NCBI GenBank assembly: GCA_015680685.1 | Contig: MNCI01000651.1 | Coordinates: forward strand, 1,915,832 to 1,979,831 | Source of the DNA: Gnetum montanum | Lineage: Eukaryota > Streptophyta > Gnetopsida > Gnetales > Gnetaceae | DNA: 64,000 nt | Reading direction: 5' to 3' | Shown here: positions 34,780 to 45,241 of the stretch, piece by piece | Numbering within the stretch: position 1 is the stretch's first letter | Layout: every line of letters starts with the position of its first letter | Notes under the pieces: model-generated | Databases searched by the model: none | Seen by the model: only the letters and a program-made list of their open reading frames with translations | What the model was told of the DNA's origin: nothing | Translations under genes and position numbers: made by a program

Positions 34780-37230
34780 AGGCTTGATGGTTATTTTAAA
34801 AGTGATGATGTAGGTTAGCATCTATAGATGTTTGTGAGAGTTTTGGTGGACTATTGATCCTAAAAAAGTCCCTCTTTCAAGGTTTAGGTTCAAAACCACT
34901 TAGATGGCTATCAAGCTATAGGTTAACAATCCTCCTAGCATTTGTTTGTTGTAGCTATGATGTAATTTTCCCCTGCATAGGTGGAGCAACTAGTAAATGA
35001 GTTACATTAGATAATGTAGTGTTGGCTAATGGATAAGGAGGAGGATAAGTAGAGGAAGCATCAAATTGCAAAGTATGGATTCAATATTATTCTAAATGGT
35101 AGTAGTGATAATTGAAAGGATTGTAGCTTATAGAACCATGAGGAGATACAAGCTACTAGACATAGTGTCCATAGGGATCTAGTTACTAGTAAGGATACTA
35201 TTGCCTTGATGGTGGCATCCCCCATGACTATGGATTTACCATTGCTGATATTATTCCTGAGGTTGAGGTGAAGCTCCACTTAGATAGTACTATATTTTAT
35301 GGAACTACTACCTTGGATTACCCTAAGGATAAGGGAATCTCCTACGTAGTTTCCTTTTTGCAAATTTTGGTTACAAGGAATACATCCAAGATTCTTGTAG
35401 TTGCATCACAAGACAACATCCCTTGGGATGTTCATACTAGTAGATATTATATCCATCATCATCAGTTTCAAAATCTACAATCTCATTGACCATGGCAACC
35501 TTATATTTTTGTTGCGAATACCCCTTATCTATATCTTTCCTTCTTCTTCTATCTCATTTACTACTTTCCTACCTTCTCCTCTATAATATTCAATGTAGTT
35601 TAAAATTTCTCATCTAAGGAGTTCCACATTTTATCTACCTTGGTCAATATTTCAAAGACATATTTTTGTATTAGCAAGGTTTTCCTTTCCATCACCTCAT
35701 CTAATGGTGCTTCCTCCATTGTATCAAAGAAATGTACCTTCCTTTTGTGAAGGGAGGGATCTTTGTTATACTTCTATGCACTCTCTCATTTCTTCAACTT
35801 CTTTTCTTCTTTAGCTACATGTTCTACTTACCTTTGGATCTAATGGACTGTCATCTCAAAAAGTCTCCCTTGGGTATAAATCCTAAGAATTTCCCTACTT
35901 TTGTTTCAGAGTCCATCTATGATGTGGTAAAGTTTCTTCCTCTAAGAGAATCCATGGCCTAGGCATTAGTCGAATAAGGAGTAATAGCTATCTAGGGTCA
36001 CATCCAAGGATTCATGATTTCCTTGCTTTCATCCTTAAATTTTCTTTCATAGATTAGACACTCAAAAGTAGATCTAGTATTTTTCATTGAGCATTTTTAA
36101 CATCATACTCCATTAGCAGATGGATTCCAGTTCCAAGGACCAACATCAACTTTCTACTTTTTTATGACTGTTCTTAGGAATAATTTCAAATTCTTTCAGT
36201 CCTTCTTGATTTTTTGCAAGATGTAAGTATCATGGAAAACTTGCAAATCATGATATGGATTTGTGTTATACCCCACTTCAAATTTGAGGATATTTTTCAT
36301 ATCCAACCATTTGATTTTTCCATCCTTTTGGTGCCTAGTGGGAATTCTTGCTACTTATAAAACATTTAACATGTTTCTTGTAGGCAAAAATAGCTCATCA
36401 TAGGCATCACGCTAATGATGATATCTCCTATGATAAGACCTACTATCCCTTCTTCCATGGTGATATCATTTCTCATGTTTGTGTTGTCATCCATCCCTAC
36501 TTCTATCATTATGATGCAACCTCCTATCATCCTCATATTGATCCCAACCATCCTTGCTTCTATCATCATGATGTGACTTCCTATCATCCTCATCTTGATC
36601 CCAACCATCTCTGCTTCTACATCTACCATGGCTCCTCCTATCAAAATTTAATAAGGAAGATGATGGTGATAGTGAAAGACTAGGAGAATGATGCTTTCTA
36701 GTCCTTTTTCTTTGGACCTTATCCTTGTTCTTATTCTAGTTCTTTTATTAATCCTAATCCTTTTCTTTATAATTTTCTTTGTCCTTAGATGAATGACTAG
36801 GAGATTTATCCTTTAAGGTTCTTTGATTTTTGGACCCTATCTATTTATCACTAAGGTTCTCTAACATTGTTTGTGAAGGATATCCTCCTAAAAGAAGGGA
36901 GGAAAATTTGTATACTAAGAGTGCCTAGAAAAGAAATCCTTACCCTCTCGATGTGGCTATAGGAATAAGTATGGTGGAAGATGCTTTCCCTTCGATGCAT
37001 CATAGTGAGCCTCCATGTTTTCATTTCTACGAAGTTGGGCTTCTATAGGTTGATGATCCTTGAAGATGCTATCTGTCGATTCATACTTAAGCCCCACTAC
37101 TTCAAGGCCAAGCCTCTAGAGTTGGACCATAAGGATGGCAAGAACAAATAAATCTAGAGGTAAAAAGCTATTACTATCCATATATTTGCAATGTAATTTC
37201 TCATCCTAATGGAGGACGAATGTGATGTCT
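34780..37230 (-). pseudogene. gag remnant, element B
   Basis: It occupies the gag position between protease and primer site. The cysteine cluster and the 'aacatcccttgggatgtt' block (35,415-35,432) align with A and C. A Met/Ile-rich repeated stretch near 36,366-36,644 comes from a short DNA repeat (atcatcctcatcttgatcccaaccatc), two to three units. Stops are frequent. Confidence 0.6.
36480..36625. repeat. short tandem repeat in gag of B
   Basis: A unit of about 63 bp ('ctatcat.atgatg.....cctatcatcctcat.ttgatcccaaccatc.') is present twice and a third time partially. It keeps the minus-strand frame open and gives the repeated MIGG/MVGI-like phrases. Confidence 0.6.
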
Positions 37231-37500
37231 GGATAATAGGGATCTAAATGGATATACTTAACCTCTATCTACGATGGCTTCTCACTGATAGTCCTTTGTA
37301 TCCTCTCTTATTTTCTATTGTTTCTATCCCATGTCATGGAGAGTTCTTTTCTATGAGTAGAAGCCATTTCAAAATGCGCATAAGTGTGGCTTTGGGAAAT
37401 ATTACTATTATTATGAGAGATGGTTCATTATGTTCTCCTCACAACACTTGTATATAAATTCACTAGTTAATAATATTATGACAACTTAGCAAAACTAAGA

Positions 37501-37518
37501 TCCCTAGAAATGATGCCA
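37501..37518 (-). promoter_or_regulatory. degenerate primer-binding site, element B
   Basis: On the minus strand TGGCATCATTTCTAGGGA agrees at 13 of 18 positions with TGGCGCCATTGTTGGGGA, the form inferred from element C. Most differences are transitions. It abuts the LTR at 37,519. Confidence 0.6.
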
Positions 37519-38390
37519 TGGTCAATGGTGGGTCTTCCCCATAGATGACCATATTAATCACAAGCATTTACTAATGATCTAATTGAATTTCATGGACCTA
37601 GTTACCCAAGTGATCAATATCCATAACAATGAATCATGGGGTTGTAAGATCATTGTTTTCCTAACTCACACTACTGTCTAATTTTTAAGTATGGTTATGT
37701 GTGAGTTAAGGCATATGATATATATATTTTTAAGTATTTTTATATTTTTTATCCAAACATCTAGATAATTGAGTAAATATTGAGCAATTAAATTTCTAAT
37801 TAATTAACTATTCTATTAACTAAATTATCCTAATGTGAAATAGCCATTCTTAATTGTTGTACACATTCCAAACTAGTATTAATAAAACTAGATTACCAAG
37901 TGGCTATTGCTGGAAATACCAAATATCCATGGCTAGGGTTACCAAACATTAACACTTTATGCTAGAAGTAGTCATACTCATGTGTTTAGGATTAATTATA
38001 TTGACTAATTAAAAATTTTAATGTAATATACATAGAAATTAAAGTTAAGTTAGTCTAAATGTTGTAATGGATGTAGGAAATCTTGATTTTATTTCCACTC
38101 ATGCCAATGCATTCAAGTATAGAGGTACTCAAATAAAACTCCATATAATCACTTAGATCCACATTGCAAGCACTCAAAGAGAAGATATTCTTACTCTAGG
38201 AAAATGAAACTACAAGAGTTTATCTAAGGTTACAATTGAAAGATGTCATAAATGTCATAGATGCATTCATTTATAGAAGTAATGATTGCATTAGCATCAA
38301 TGTATTTGCATCAACACATCCTACCATGCATCAACAGGGCTATGTCAACAAGAATGTGTTAATGCATCCTATCTTATCAATGTTTCATTA
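37519..38390 (-). repeat. 5' LTR of element B
   Basis: It runs from TGGTCAATGG next to the primer site to TGTTTCATTA, where the final CA has become TA. Length is 872 bp. It shares long blocks with the partner LTR at 25,189-26,082. A minus-strand TATAAAT lies near 38,270. Confidence 0.85.
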
Positions 38391-38440
38391 CCAAGAATTA
38401 GAGGTCATACCAATATGGATTTTATAGGATCCATCTTATA
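38391..38440 (+). repeat. E-type LTR, right part (E2)
   Basis: After the LTR of B, 'attagaggtcatacca' resumes the E-type LTR that stops at 25,188. Similarity fades after about 30 bp. Confidence 0.5.
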
Positions 38441-40584
38441 CTAAATTGATCCACATTTCATCTTATATCCATCTTATAATATTTCCCTAGCTACATTACG
38501 TTCTCTACATCGAAATTTAGAACAAATTAAAACCCTTAAGTAAGAAAGATTAATTTATTTTCCTCTTCATGAATCATAAAAGTTATGAGCCAAAGGTCTA
38601 AGATGATGGGCTAGAAAAATGTTTCCAATTAAATATTTCAAATGTTTCAAAGTCCAAAAATTCCACAAATTTTCCAAAAAACCAACAAATATATATTTGA
38701 TCTAGGCATCTCTAAAGGCTAGCTCTTGGTTATTCTTATTGCTAAAGGAATATATCGAGAGGCCTTGAAATAACATCACTACTATTATCAAATTATCCTT
38801 TTAATTATTTAATATCTAAATATATCACAAATGTTTTTGAAAAAAATCCAAAGGGTATATATTTTATCAAGGAATTTCTAAAGGTTAGTTCTTGGTTATT
38901 ATCACTACCAAAGGAACATATTGATAGGTCTTGGAATAACCTCACTACTATCATCAAATTATCCTCATGATCCCAAATGAGCCATTCATCAGAGGTCTTT
39001 GTAATAGCCTCACTACTAACATCCTTAGTAGTTGAGATACACATATCATTGAAAAAATAGATCTTGACTATGCCTCACCACATATCACTAGATTCAACTA
39101 CTAAGTACCATGGTCTCAGCCAGTTTCCCAACCTCACATGAACTTACAAATCAAAATCCAAGGTAGGAAATCCATCCAAACCCTTGTTCTTGTGGGGTAA
39201 TTCTCACTAAAGAACACTCTACTTCTACATGTAGGCAAAGGCATCTAAAAGATTTACAGCTCCCACTACCAACTAAGTAAAATTAGTTACATAAATATTA
39301 TTTATTCCAAAAACCAAAAATATTTCAAAAAATAGTTCAAATTCAATAATAGCTAAAATTCCATAAAAATTCTCATAAAATCATGTTTATATCAAGAGAT
39401 AATCCAAAATCATCATAAAATATCCAAGAAGGAAGTTGGGCAAAGTTTTCAAAATTCCAAAAACTCACTAGAAAGATAGAAATATTCTAAACAACATTAA
39501 AATACTAATTTCCATATAAAAAAGGGTTCAAACTAACAAAACTTTGGCAAATTTTTGGCATAATAATTAATATCATGAAAAAATAATGAAAATATAGAAA
39601 AAAAAGAAAGTGTAAGTTTATTTCAAAATCATTTGTCTAAGTTTATTTCTTTTCTCTTCCTTCTAACTAATACCCTGAACATCCAAATACTTGTAACAAT
39701 CATATATGGACTCTAAATCAAATTTTGTTTAAATCTACAAAATCTTTATCAAGTGCACTACATGACCCTATGCCAAAATCATATTTGAGCTTTATTTAGC
39801 ATAGTGGCCTACTTTAAATGCTAAAGCATTTACAGTATTTTTAGCAAACTAAAAATGTGATATGTTAAAAACTATAACTCCAATTTTAGTAAACCAAGCA
39901 TCACAACTAACATTTTTAAACATCTTGGACATATCAATATTATCAAATTCCATGTCGTCCATCATTCTAAGTTACTTCCTCAATAAAACTAATTTACAAA
40001 ATATCTAATTTTAATTAAAAATGAACTCCAAATTCTAGTTAATGATTATAAATGACAAGAAATATGGTCTAGATAGGATCAGGATCCAAAATTACTCCAT
40101 AAATAGAGTATTATATTATCATATGTGTATAATATGAATAAAATATGCATAAATAAATGTGCATGATAAAGAATAAATGTCCATAGTGAATTTGCATAAT
40201 AAATTTTGAATATAAATAAGTAAATATGTATAAAGAATAAAATATGCATTAACGAATACTTGTAAAGGCATTATAACTGACAAAAAGGAAAAATTTCAAG
40301 GGTAATTAGATTTTAACATTTGATCATAACATATAAATTAGATATATGATTAAATGTCAATAATAGTAAAAAAAGGATATAAAACTTTAATAAAACACAA
40401 GCAACTTGCATTCACTTATGTAGAAAACTAATAATAATAATAATAGTAATGATAGTAATATAATCATATGATGTAACTAAGAAAATTAGATCTAATCTAT
40501 TAAAATGCATATGAAAGCATTAAAGAATTAGTCACATGCATTAAATTCAATAACTAAACCTTTACAAACTTTTAGGTTATGACA
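38441..40584 (-). repeat. probable 3' LTR of chromovirus D
   Basis: The right boundary is good: plus-strand ...TTATGACA ends at 40,584, directly followed by a pyrimidine-rich stretch that is the polypurine tract on the coding strand. The left boundary is not seen; the E2 remnant limits it to after about 38,440. AT-rich, no coding signal. The partner LTR lies beyond the window, so the assignment cannot be proven here. An AAT microsatellite occurs near 40,430-40,460. Confidence 0.5.
38655..39045. repeat. tandem repeat of about 165 bp in the D LTR
   Basis: The block 'tctaaagg.tagttcttggttatt' with 'cctcactacta..atcaaattatcc' appears at about 38,700-38,802 and again at about 38,868-38,967. A third partial copy (aggtctttgtaatagcctcactacta) lies at 38,993-39,020. 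Confidence 0.7.
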
Positions 40585-40600
40585 TCCTCTTCTCCTTCAA
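40585..40600 (-). promoter_or_regulatory. polypurine tract of chromovirus D
   Basis: On the minus strand TTGAAGGAGAAGAGGA directly precedes TGTCATAACC, the start of the 3' LTR. Confidence 0.65.
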
Positions 40601-41623
40601 GAATTTTTCTCCTATAAAATGTGGGAAAATTTAGTTCTCATATCTGCCTCAATTTCCCAGGTTACCTCTTGATTTCCATGTCATTCCCAAACAACTTTAA
40701 CCATACAAATTACTTTACTCTATAATTGTCTTTTTTTTATATCTATGATTCTTATGAGATAGTTTTTGGTAAATAATATTTGGTTATATATCTATTTCTT
40801 CACATTGTATAACATGGATTTAATCTAGAACATACTTCTTTAAGAGAGAAACATCAAAGACATTATGAATTTCTCCGAAACTTGGTGGTAATGCTAACTA
40901 ATATGCTACATTTCCAATCTTCTTAACTATTTCAAATGGACCTATATATCTCAAAGCTAATTTGTCTTTCTACTCAAATTTCTTTAGTCCTTTCATACAA
41001 ATACCTTCAAGAAGACATAATCACCAACTTGAAATTTAAGAGGTCTTCTTCTAAAGTTAGCATACTTAGTGTATCTATCCTAAGTAATCTTAATATACCC
41101 TTGGGCTATGAAAACCTTCTTTGTGGTTTGATCAATCAAGTTTTTTCTTAACAGCATTCTATCCTTCATTGTAGTCCAATAAATATGTGATCAACATGGC
41201 CTAACATAGAGTATCTCATAAGGAGTAGCTTTGATACTTTCTTGATAACTATTTTTATATGCAAATTTTTCTAAGGATAGCATCTCAACCTAATCTTCCT
41301 TATATTGAAGTGAACAAGTCTAAAGCATGTCTTGTAAGATCTAATTTACTTGATCTATTTGCACATCCATTTGAGGATGATAAGCAAAACTTATATTTGA
41401 TTTAGTATCCAAATATGCTTGAAATACTTGTCAAAATCTTGTATATAAACCTAAGGTCCCTATTAGATATTATCTTAACTAGAATCTCATCTAATCTAAG
41501 AATCTCCTTAATAAATGACTTAGCAATATCCTCAGTGGTTGTAGTGGAGTGGATAGTAAGAAAGTGAGAAGATTTTATTAAGAAATCCACCATTATTAGT
41601 ATAACATCATGTTTCCTTCTTAT
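40600..41623 (-). pseudogene. integrase C-terminal part of chromovirus D
   Basis: The minus strand reads MVDFLIKSSHFLTI near the break at 41,623, IISNRDLRFIYKI near 41,450 (second catalytic Asp within SNRD), then SYQESIKATPYEILY near 41,230, RRRPLKFQVGDYVFLKV near 41,010 and IHNVFDVSLLKKYV near 40,850. After this a weak chromodomain-like segment (VKVVW-type, near 40,680) closes the ORF. Stops interrupt most blocks. The N-terminal part of the enzyme continues at 45,242 beyond insertion F1. Confidence 0.88.
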
Positions 41624-42895
41624 TGTTGGTGACCGTTTGGGACGTGACCACCAACGAGTGTCCTCGAATAGGATTTAGGTGCTTGCTAGTCTTTGGCAAC
41701 ACCAAGGCCCTTATACCTCCAAATAGACTCAGTAGTTAATGTGAGTATGTTTGTGTGCTATTGCGGCGTGTGGTTGTGAAAAATGAAACGATTGCGTTGT
41801 GTGTAAACTATGAATGACTTATCTTAAAGAGATTCAGCCAACTTTGCCAAGTACTGTGAGTTGTTGAGAGTTCCTATTTTGTTTAATTGCCTAGTCTATG
41901 CAGTCCTTCTAATACCTACTTGTAACAAATAAAATTTTGCAAAAAAAATTTGAGCACAACTCTACGAATCTACTTTTAATTTTCCCTAGAGAAAGAGATA
42001 GTTCCACAAGAAAACTAGAAATAGAGCAAGATTCGATGGAAATAGATAGAAAAGAAAGTAGATTTGCATGGACCTCAAATATTTAACAAGGTAAAATGAC
42101 ACGAGTAAACACTTCGCAATAAAGCTATCCCAAATTCAATATCTATGAATTGTTCAAACTTCCAAGGCTCAAATAAGCAATTTCTTCAAGACAATCCTAC
42201 TATGCTACCAAAAAATTGCTACGTAAACTATCTCCTACGAGACTCCATTTTGGCTAGATAATGGATATCAAAAGTTGCATTCAACAGAACCTTTAAAAGA
42301 CTTGACAATTCCTGATTGAAATACCATGGAGATTCACTTTAAAGATAAAAAGAAGCTATTTTGGTCCCATCAAAATTCCAAAGATTTTCTGAACCCTCTT
42401 GACTATTGAATTGTTCAACGGCATGACTACAAGCAGAGGCTCTCTTCCAACAATCCCAATAGCATTTCTTATATGTTGCACAATAATAAAATTTACTACT
42501 AAAATGCTCTTAAGGCTTTTAAACACAAGTGCTTCTATGGAAAAATTTTAATAGAAATTTTCTATCAGGCAACAAGAACAATAAGAGCAATCTAAAAATC
42601 CCAAGATTACTCGCCAAGGATGATACTATCTAAACCACTAGCTAGACAATTTAAACAAAATAAAAATAAAACATAACTCACAGGACTATGACAAAGAGGC
42701 TGAAATCTTTTCTTTAGCAAGCCATCTTATAAGCAATCATTCACAATTTCTTCTTTACAATGCTCTTCTCCCAAGACTCAAAGTGTGTCTCCAAGTGAGA
42801 GCCCAAGTGTCTTCTCAAAAGTGTGATATCCCCTTCCTCCCCCCCTGAAGCCTTTTTATAAGGTTCAAAAGGTAGGTAGGTAAGTTACAAAATAT
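41624..42895 (-). repeat. conserved terminal segment of the F family (F1 copy)
   Basis: It aligns over its whole length with 50,496-51,725. Examples are 'gagtgtcct.gaa.aggatttaggtg' at the outer end, 'ttgttcaacggcatgactacaagcagaggctctctt' and 'cctgaagcctttttata.ggttcaaaagg' at the inner end. Many of the differences at the outer end are CpG against TpG. No coding potential is recognised. Confidence 0.85.
42851..42860 (-). promoter_or_regulatory. TATA box-like site in F1
   Basis: On the minus strand TATAAAAAGG, followed by cttcaggggg, is conserved in F2 (51,680-51,689). It lies at the inner edge of the conserved segment, as the U3/R boundary of an LTR would. Confidence 0.45.
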
Positions 42896-42899
42896 CTTG

Positions 42900-43145
42900 G
42901 GTGGTTATAACCACCATAGAGATAAAAAAGCTGTAGGTGAAAAGTGTCCTATTTAGTTGCCAAATGTCTTCATTCAGTTGCCAAGTGGCCCCATTTAATT
43001 GCCAAGTGGTCACCATGGAGATAAAAAGGTTGCAGTTGACAAGTGTCCCATGCAATTAACAAGTGGCCCTTCAGTCGCTAAGTGGTCACCATGGAGATAA
43101 AAAGGTTATAGTTGACAAGTGGCCTTGGTGGTGGTTATAACCACC
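42900..43145. repeat. palindrome-bounded tandem repeat in F1
   Basis: A 16-bp perfect palindrome, GGTGGTTATAACCACC, occurs at 42,900-42,915 and again at 43,130-43,145. Between them about three imperfect units occur with the phrases 'caccatggagataaaaaggtt', 'gttgacaagtg' and 'ttgccaagtgg'. The array is absent from F2. Confidence 0.75.
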
Positions 43146-43689
43146 ATTTCAATTGACAAGTGTTCAATTCACATGGAACTTTAAATAATTTTTGCAAAAA
43201 TTCCCTTTTTAAATCATAAAATATTTTATTTTTATTTACATCATAGTAGTAACTATCATAGGAAGGTACAACTTCCATATGAATAAAAGGGATAATAGTC
43301 AAATGTCTCTTTGTCCCTAAATAATAGGTGTTTGTTGTTTTTCTAAAAAAAATCTCATTATCACTGAAAATTATACCACTTGCTAACGTCCAACAACTGA
43401 AGTAGAGAAGGAAAGAGGTCCAACAAATGATGCAGGTGTGGCATGCCCTAGGAATTAACAAATTTGCAGCAGCAACAAAGCTCACATGAGGATGTTCATG
43501 ACTCGTTAGTTGCAGGAGTGGAGCTAGTGGGGACCATAGGAGATGACAGTGGTGTCATTAGGGCTTGATGCAGGCCATGAATTTTATTCACTTGAAGCAT
43601 TCATTTTGTTTGCTTCAGCTAGGCAAGGCTGAGCAACGTGTGGTTGAGTGCATCAAGCGCAAAGAAGAAGGGACTCTAATCAGAAGCCA

Positions 43690-44240
43690 AGCTTAGATTG
43701 CGATGCTTGATACATTGATGCTCCTTCGTTATAAATCTGTCCATCAAGAATTGCAGAGCATTTTTTTGCACTCTCGAATTTCGACATTCTCGGGGTCACC
43801 GGGGAATCACGAGAGAGCATGGGTGGCAAAAACCCTAATGATGGGGGCACAGACACAGAGGCAAAGTTTCACAACAGAAATAATAGCATCCCAGGCCTCA
43901 TTGGAAACCTTGGCATCATCGCGGAGGCATAGTAGAATTTTTGATGAAAAAAGGTAGGCACAGAATCTGATGGCCTTGCTGGCCGCATCTGTGCAAAAGA
44001 GAAGAACACCGAAGAATTCCTCTAGAAATGCATCGCACTCATCATTCACACCGCCATGATCGTATTTTCCTATTAATCTACATGAATTGCTGATAATTGT
44101 GATCAAAAGACCGGAGATAAAACTATCGTCTCCGAGGACATTGACATACAGAGCAACTCCAAGGCTCCTCATACTGTTAGGGACCTGATTGTGAGGCTGC
44201 TCAATAGAGGTTTTCATTGACAAGAACCATATCCTCCACA
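43690..44240 (-). pseudogene. condensin subunit CAP-G fragment captured in F1
   Basis: The minus strand is open for 144 codons (43,807-44,241). It reads AFLEEFFGVLLFCTDAASKAIRF, then RDDAKVSNEAWDAIISVVKL and PIIRVFATHALS, followed after a stop by FPGDPENVEI. This matches the HEAT-repeat part of plant CAP-G/condensin-3 (LPDDAEVS.E.WDEVI, P.IR.FAVRALSRF..D.EN), a subunit that compacts chromosomes in mitosis. Only about 150 residues of a protein of about 1,000 are present. Beyond 43,780 the similarity is lost. CpG is much more frequent than in the surrounding retroelements. It ends close to the desaturase-like piece at about 44,241. Confidence 0.75.
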
Positions 44241-44244
44241 TCGG

Positions 44245-45225
44245 ATCTACTTCTGGTCATGTATAAAATTCAGGATAACCATTGTCCCACTTTCTTCTTT
44301 GTATTCATCATGCAGAGCATTCAAATCAAAGAATGTCCAACCAGTGGAATCATCAAACCAAAGCAAGAGTTACTTGGCTTTGCAATGTTCACCTTCTTGT
44401 CAAGCCATAGTCTTACAGCAAGCACATCAACTGCCCCCAAATTTAGGACATTAACAAATTCCTCCCTTTGCTATAGAATTGGGCTATTTTGAATGATTTG
44501 TTTCAATGTTAATAATCTCCTAAGTCCATTGAAACAAATCATTCAAAATAGCCAGTACAATAGCTTCGGCTGAGAAATTCTCTATTCCGCAAACTACTAC
44601 TGATATATTTCCATTGGTTTCATCAATTACAAAGTTAGTTACTCTTTTATTGGACAGAAAATGACACCCTTTTGTCTTTAGGAGATGAACCCAAGGTCTG
44701 AAAATTTTCTCATGAACCATTCCACAACACCAAAGAACATCAAAATCTTGCTGATGCACAACAATGAAATAGTAAAACATTCCCAACGTTGTAGCTGCAC
44801 TGCATTGCTGCCTTGGAGCAAACAGTTCAACAAGAAGCATTGGGTTCAAAGCATCCTTGTAAACTCTCTTAGAGCAACCAAACTGCTTGAACAATTCCCT
44901 TGCAGTTTACTTATCATACTTTTCCAAGCACTGTCACTGTTATCAAAATTAATCACTAGATACATCAACATCCATCAATGGAAGTGAAGTCAAACGATCT
45001 TGTAAGGATAAATGTTTGAACTATGGATAGACAAATGAGCCCAGAGGACTAGGAAAACGAGGGAGATGTTGAAATATTGGTGATTCAACCTCAAGTCCGT
45101 TAGGTGAATACTGAGCCAAACGAGACCAATTAGTGAAAGGCTGTAAGCCTAGTTCTTGTGTGAGAGAAAATATATTACGGTATGGATACCAAAAACCATG
45201 AATCCAAACCTGTTTCATGAAATGG
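44245..45225 (-). pseudogene. FAD-dependent desaturase/amine-oxidase fragment in F1
   Basis: The minus strand reads HGFWYPYRNIFSLTQELG and LQPFTNWSRLAQYSPNGLEV (45,190-45,080), then SLQDRLTSLPLM, ARELFKQFGCSKRVYKDALN, TLGMFYYFIVVHQQDFDVLW and HEKIFRPWVHLLKTKGC (44,894-44,660). After an inverted repeat it continues with RLWLDKK.., STGWTFFDLNALHDEY and ESGT (44,420-44,270). This is the layout of the plant zeta-carotene-desaturase/phytoene-desaturase-like FAD amine oxidase family. About 320 residues run without clear introns. N and C termini are missing. The exact family member cannot be named. Confidence 0.7.
44482..44553. repeat. 27-bp perfect inverted repeat with copied filler
   Basis: The arms 44,482-44,508 (ggctattttgaat...) and 44,527-44,553 are exact reverse complements. 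The middle 27 bp (44,506-44,532, atgttaataatctcctaagt...) are identical to 45,272-45,298 in the integrase gene of D just outside F1. The element interrupts the desaturase-like reading frame. Confidence 0.85.
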
Positions 45226-45241
45226 CCAACATGTGCCAACA

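Larger units (their letters stand above)
25189..38390 (-). mobile_element. Athila-like Ty3/gypsy element B, full length
   Basis: This 13.2-kb minus-strand element has both LTRs (25,189-26,082 and 37,519-38,390), a degenerate primer site, gag, protease, RT, RNase H, integrase, a 1.9-kb spacer and ORF3. It interrupts an E-type LTR; the flanks caggg (25,184-25,188) and caaga (about 38,392-38,396) are plausible decayed target duplications. No domain is intact. Its internal order matches C at every step, apart from C's nested insertion F2. Confidence 0.88.
41624..45241 (-). mobile_element. F1: gene-capturing TG...CA insertion in D
   Basis: This 3.6-kb insertion has TGTTGG at its left and CCAACA at its right end and is flanked by cttat (41,619-41,623) and cgtat (45,242-45,246), a 5-bp duplication with one mismatch. 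Removing it with one flank copy restores the integrase reading frame of D. Its left 1.27 kb and last 30 bp match insertion F2; the middle is different and carries condensin CAP-G and desaturase-like gene pieces. TG...CA ends and a 5-bp duplication point to integrase-type insertion, but no internal LTR pair is present. It may be a very long solo LTR or a non-autonomous element. Strand is given by a TATA box and by the cargo. Confidence 0.85.

Noticed and set aside
43703-43957. 84-codon plus-strand open frame
   Set aside because: It is antisense to the CAP-G-like fragment, which has clear family motifs on the minus strand.
43690-45225. Resident functional CAP-G or desaturase genes
   Set aside because: Both are partial, lack ends, contain stops and lie inside a mobile insertion.
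41624-45241. F1 as a Helitron, CACTA or Mutator-like element
   Set aside because: There is no TC...CTRR end or 3' hairpin, no CACTA terminus, and the target duplication is 5 bp, not 0, 3 or 9.
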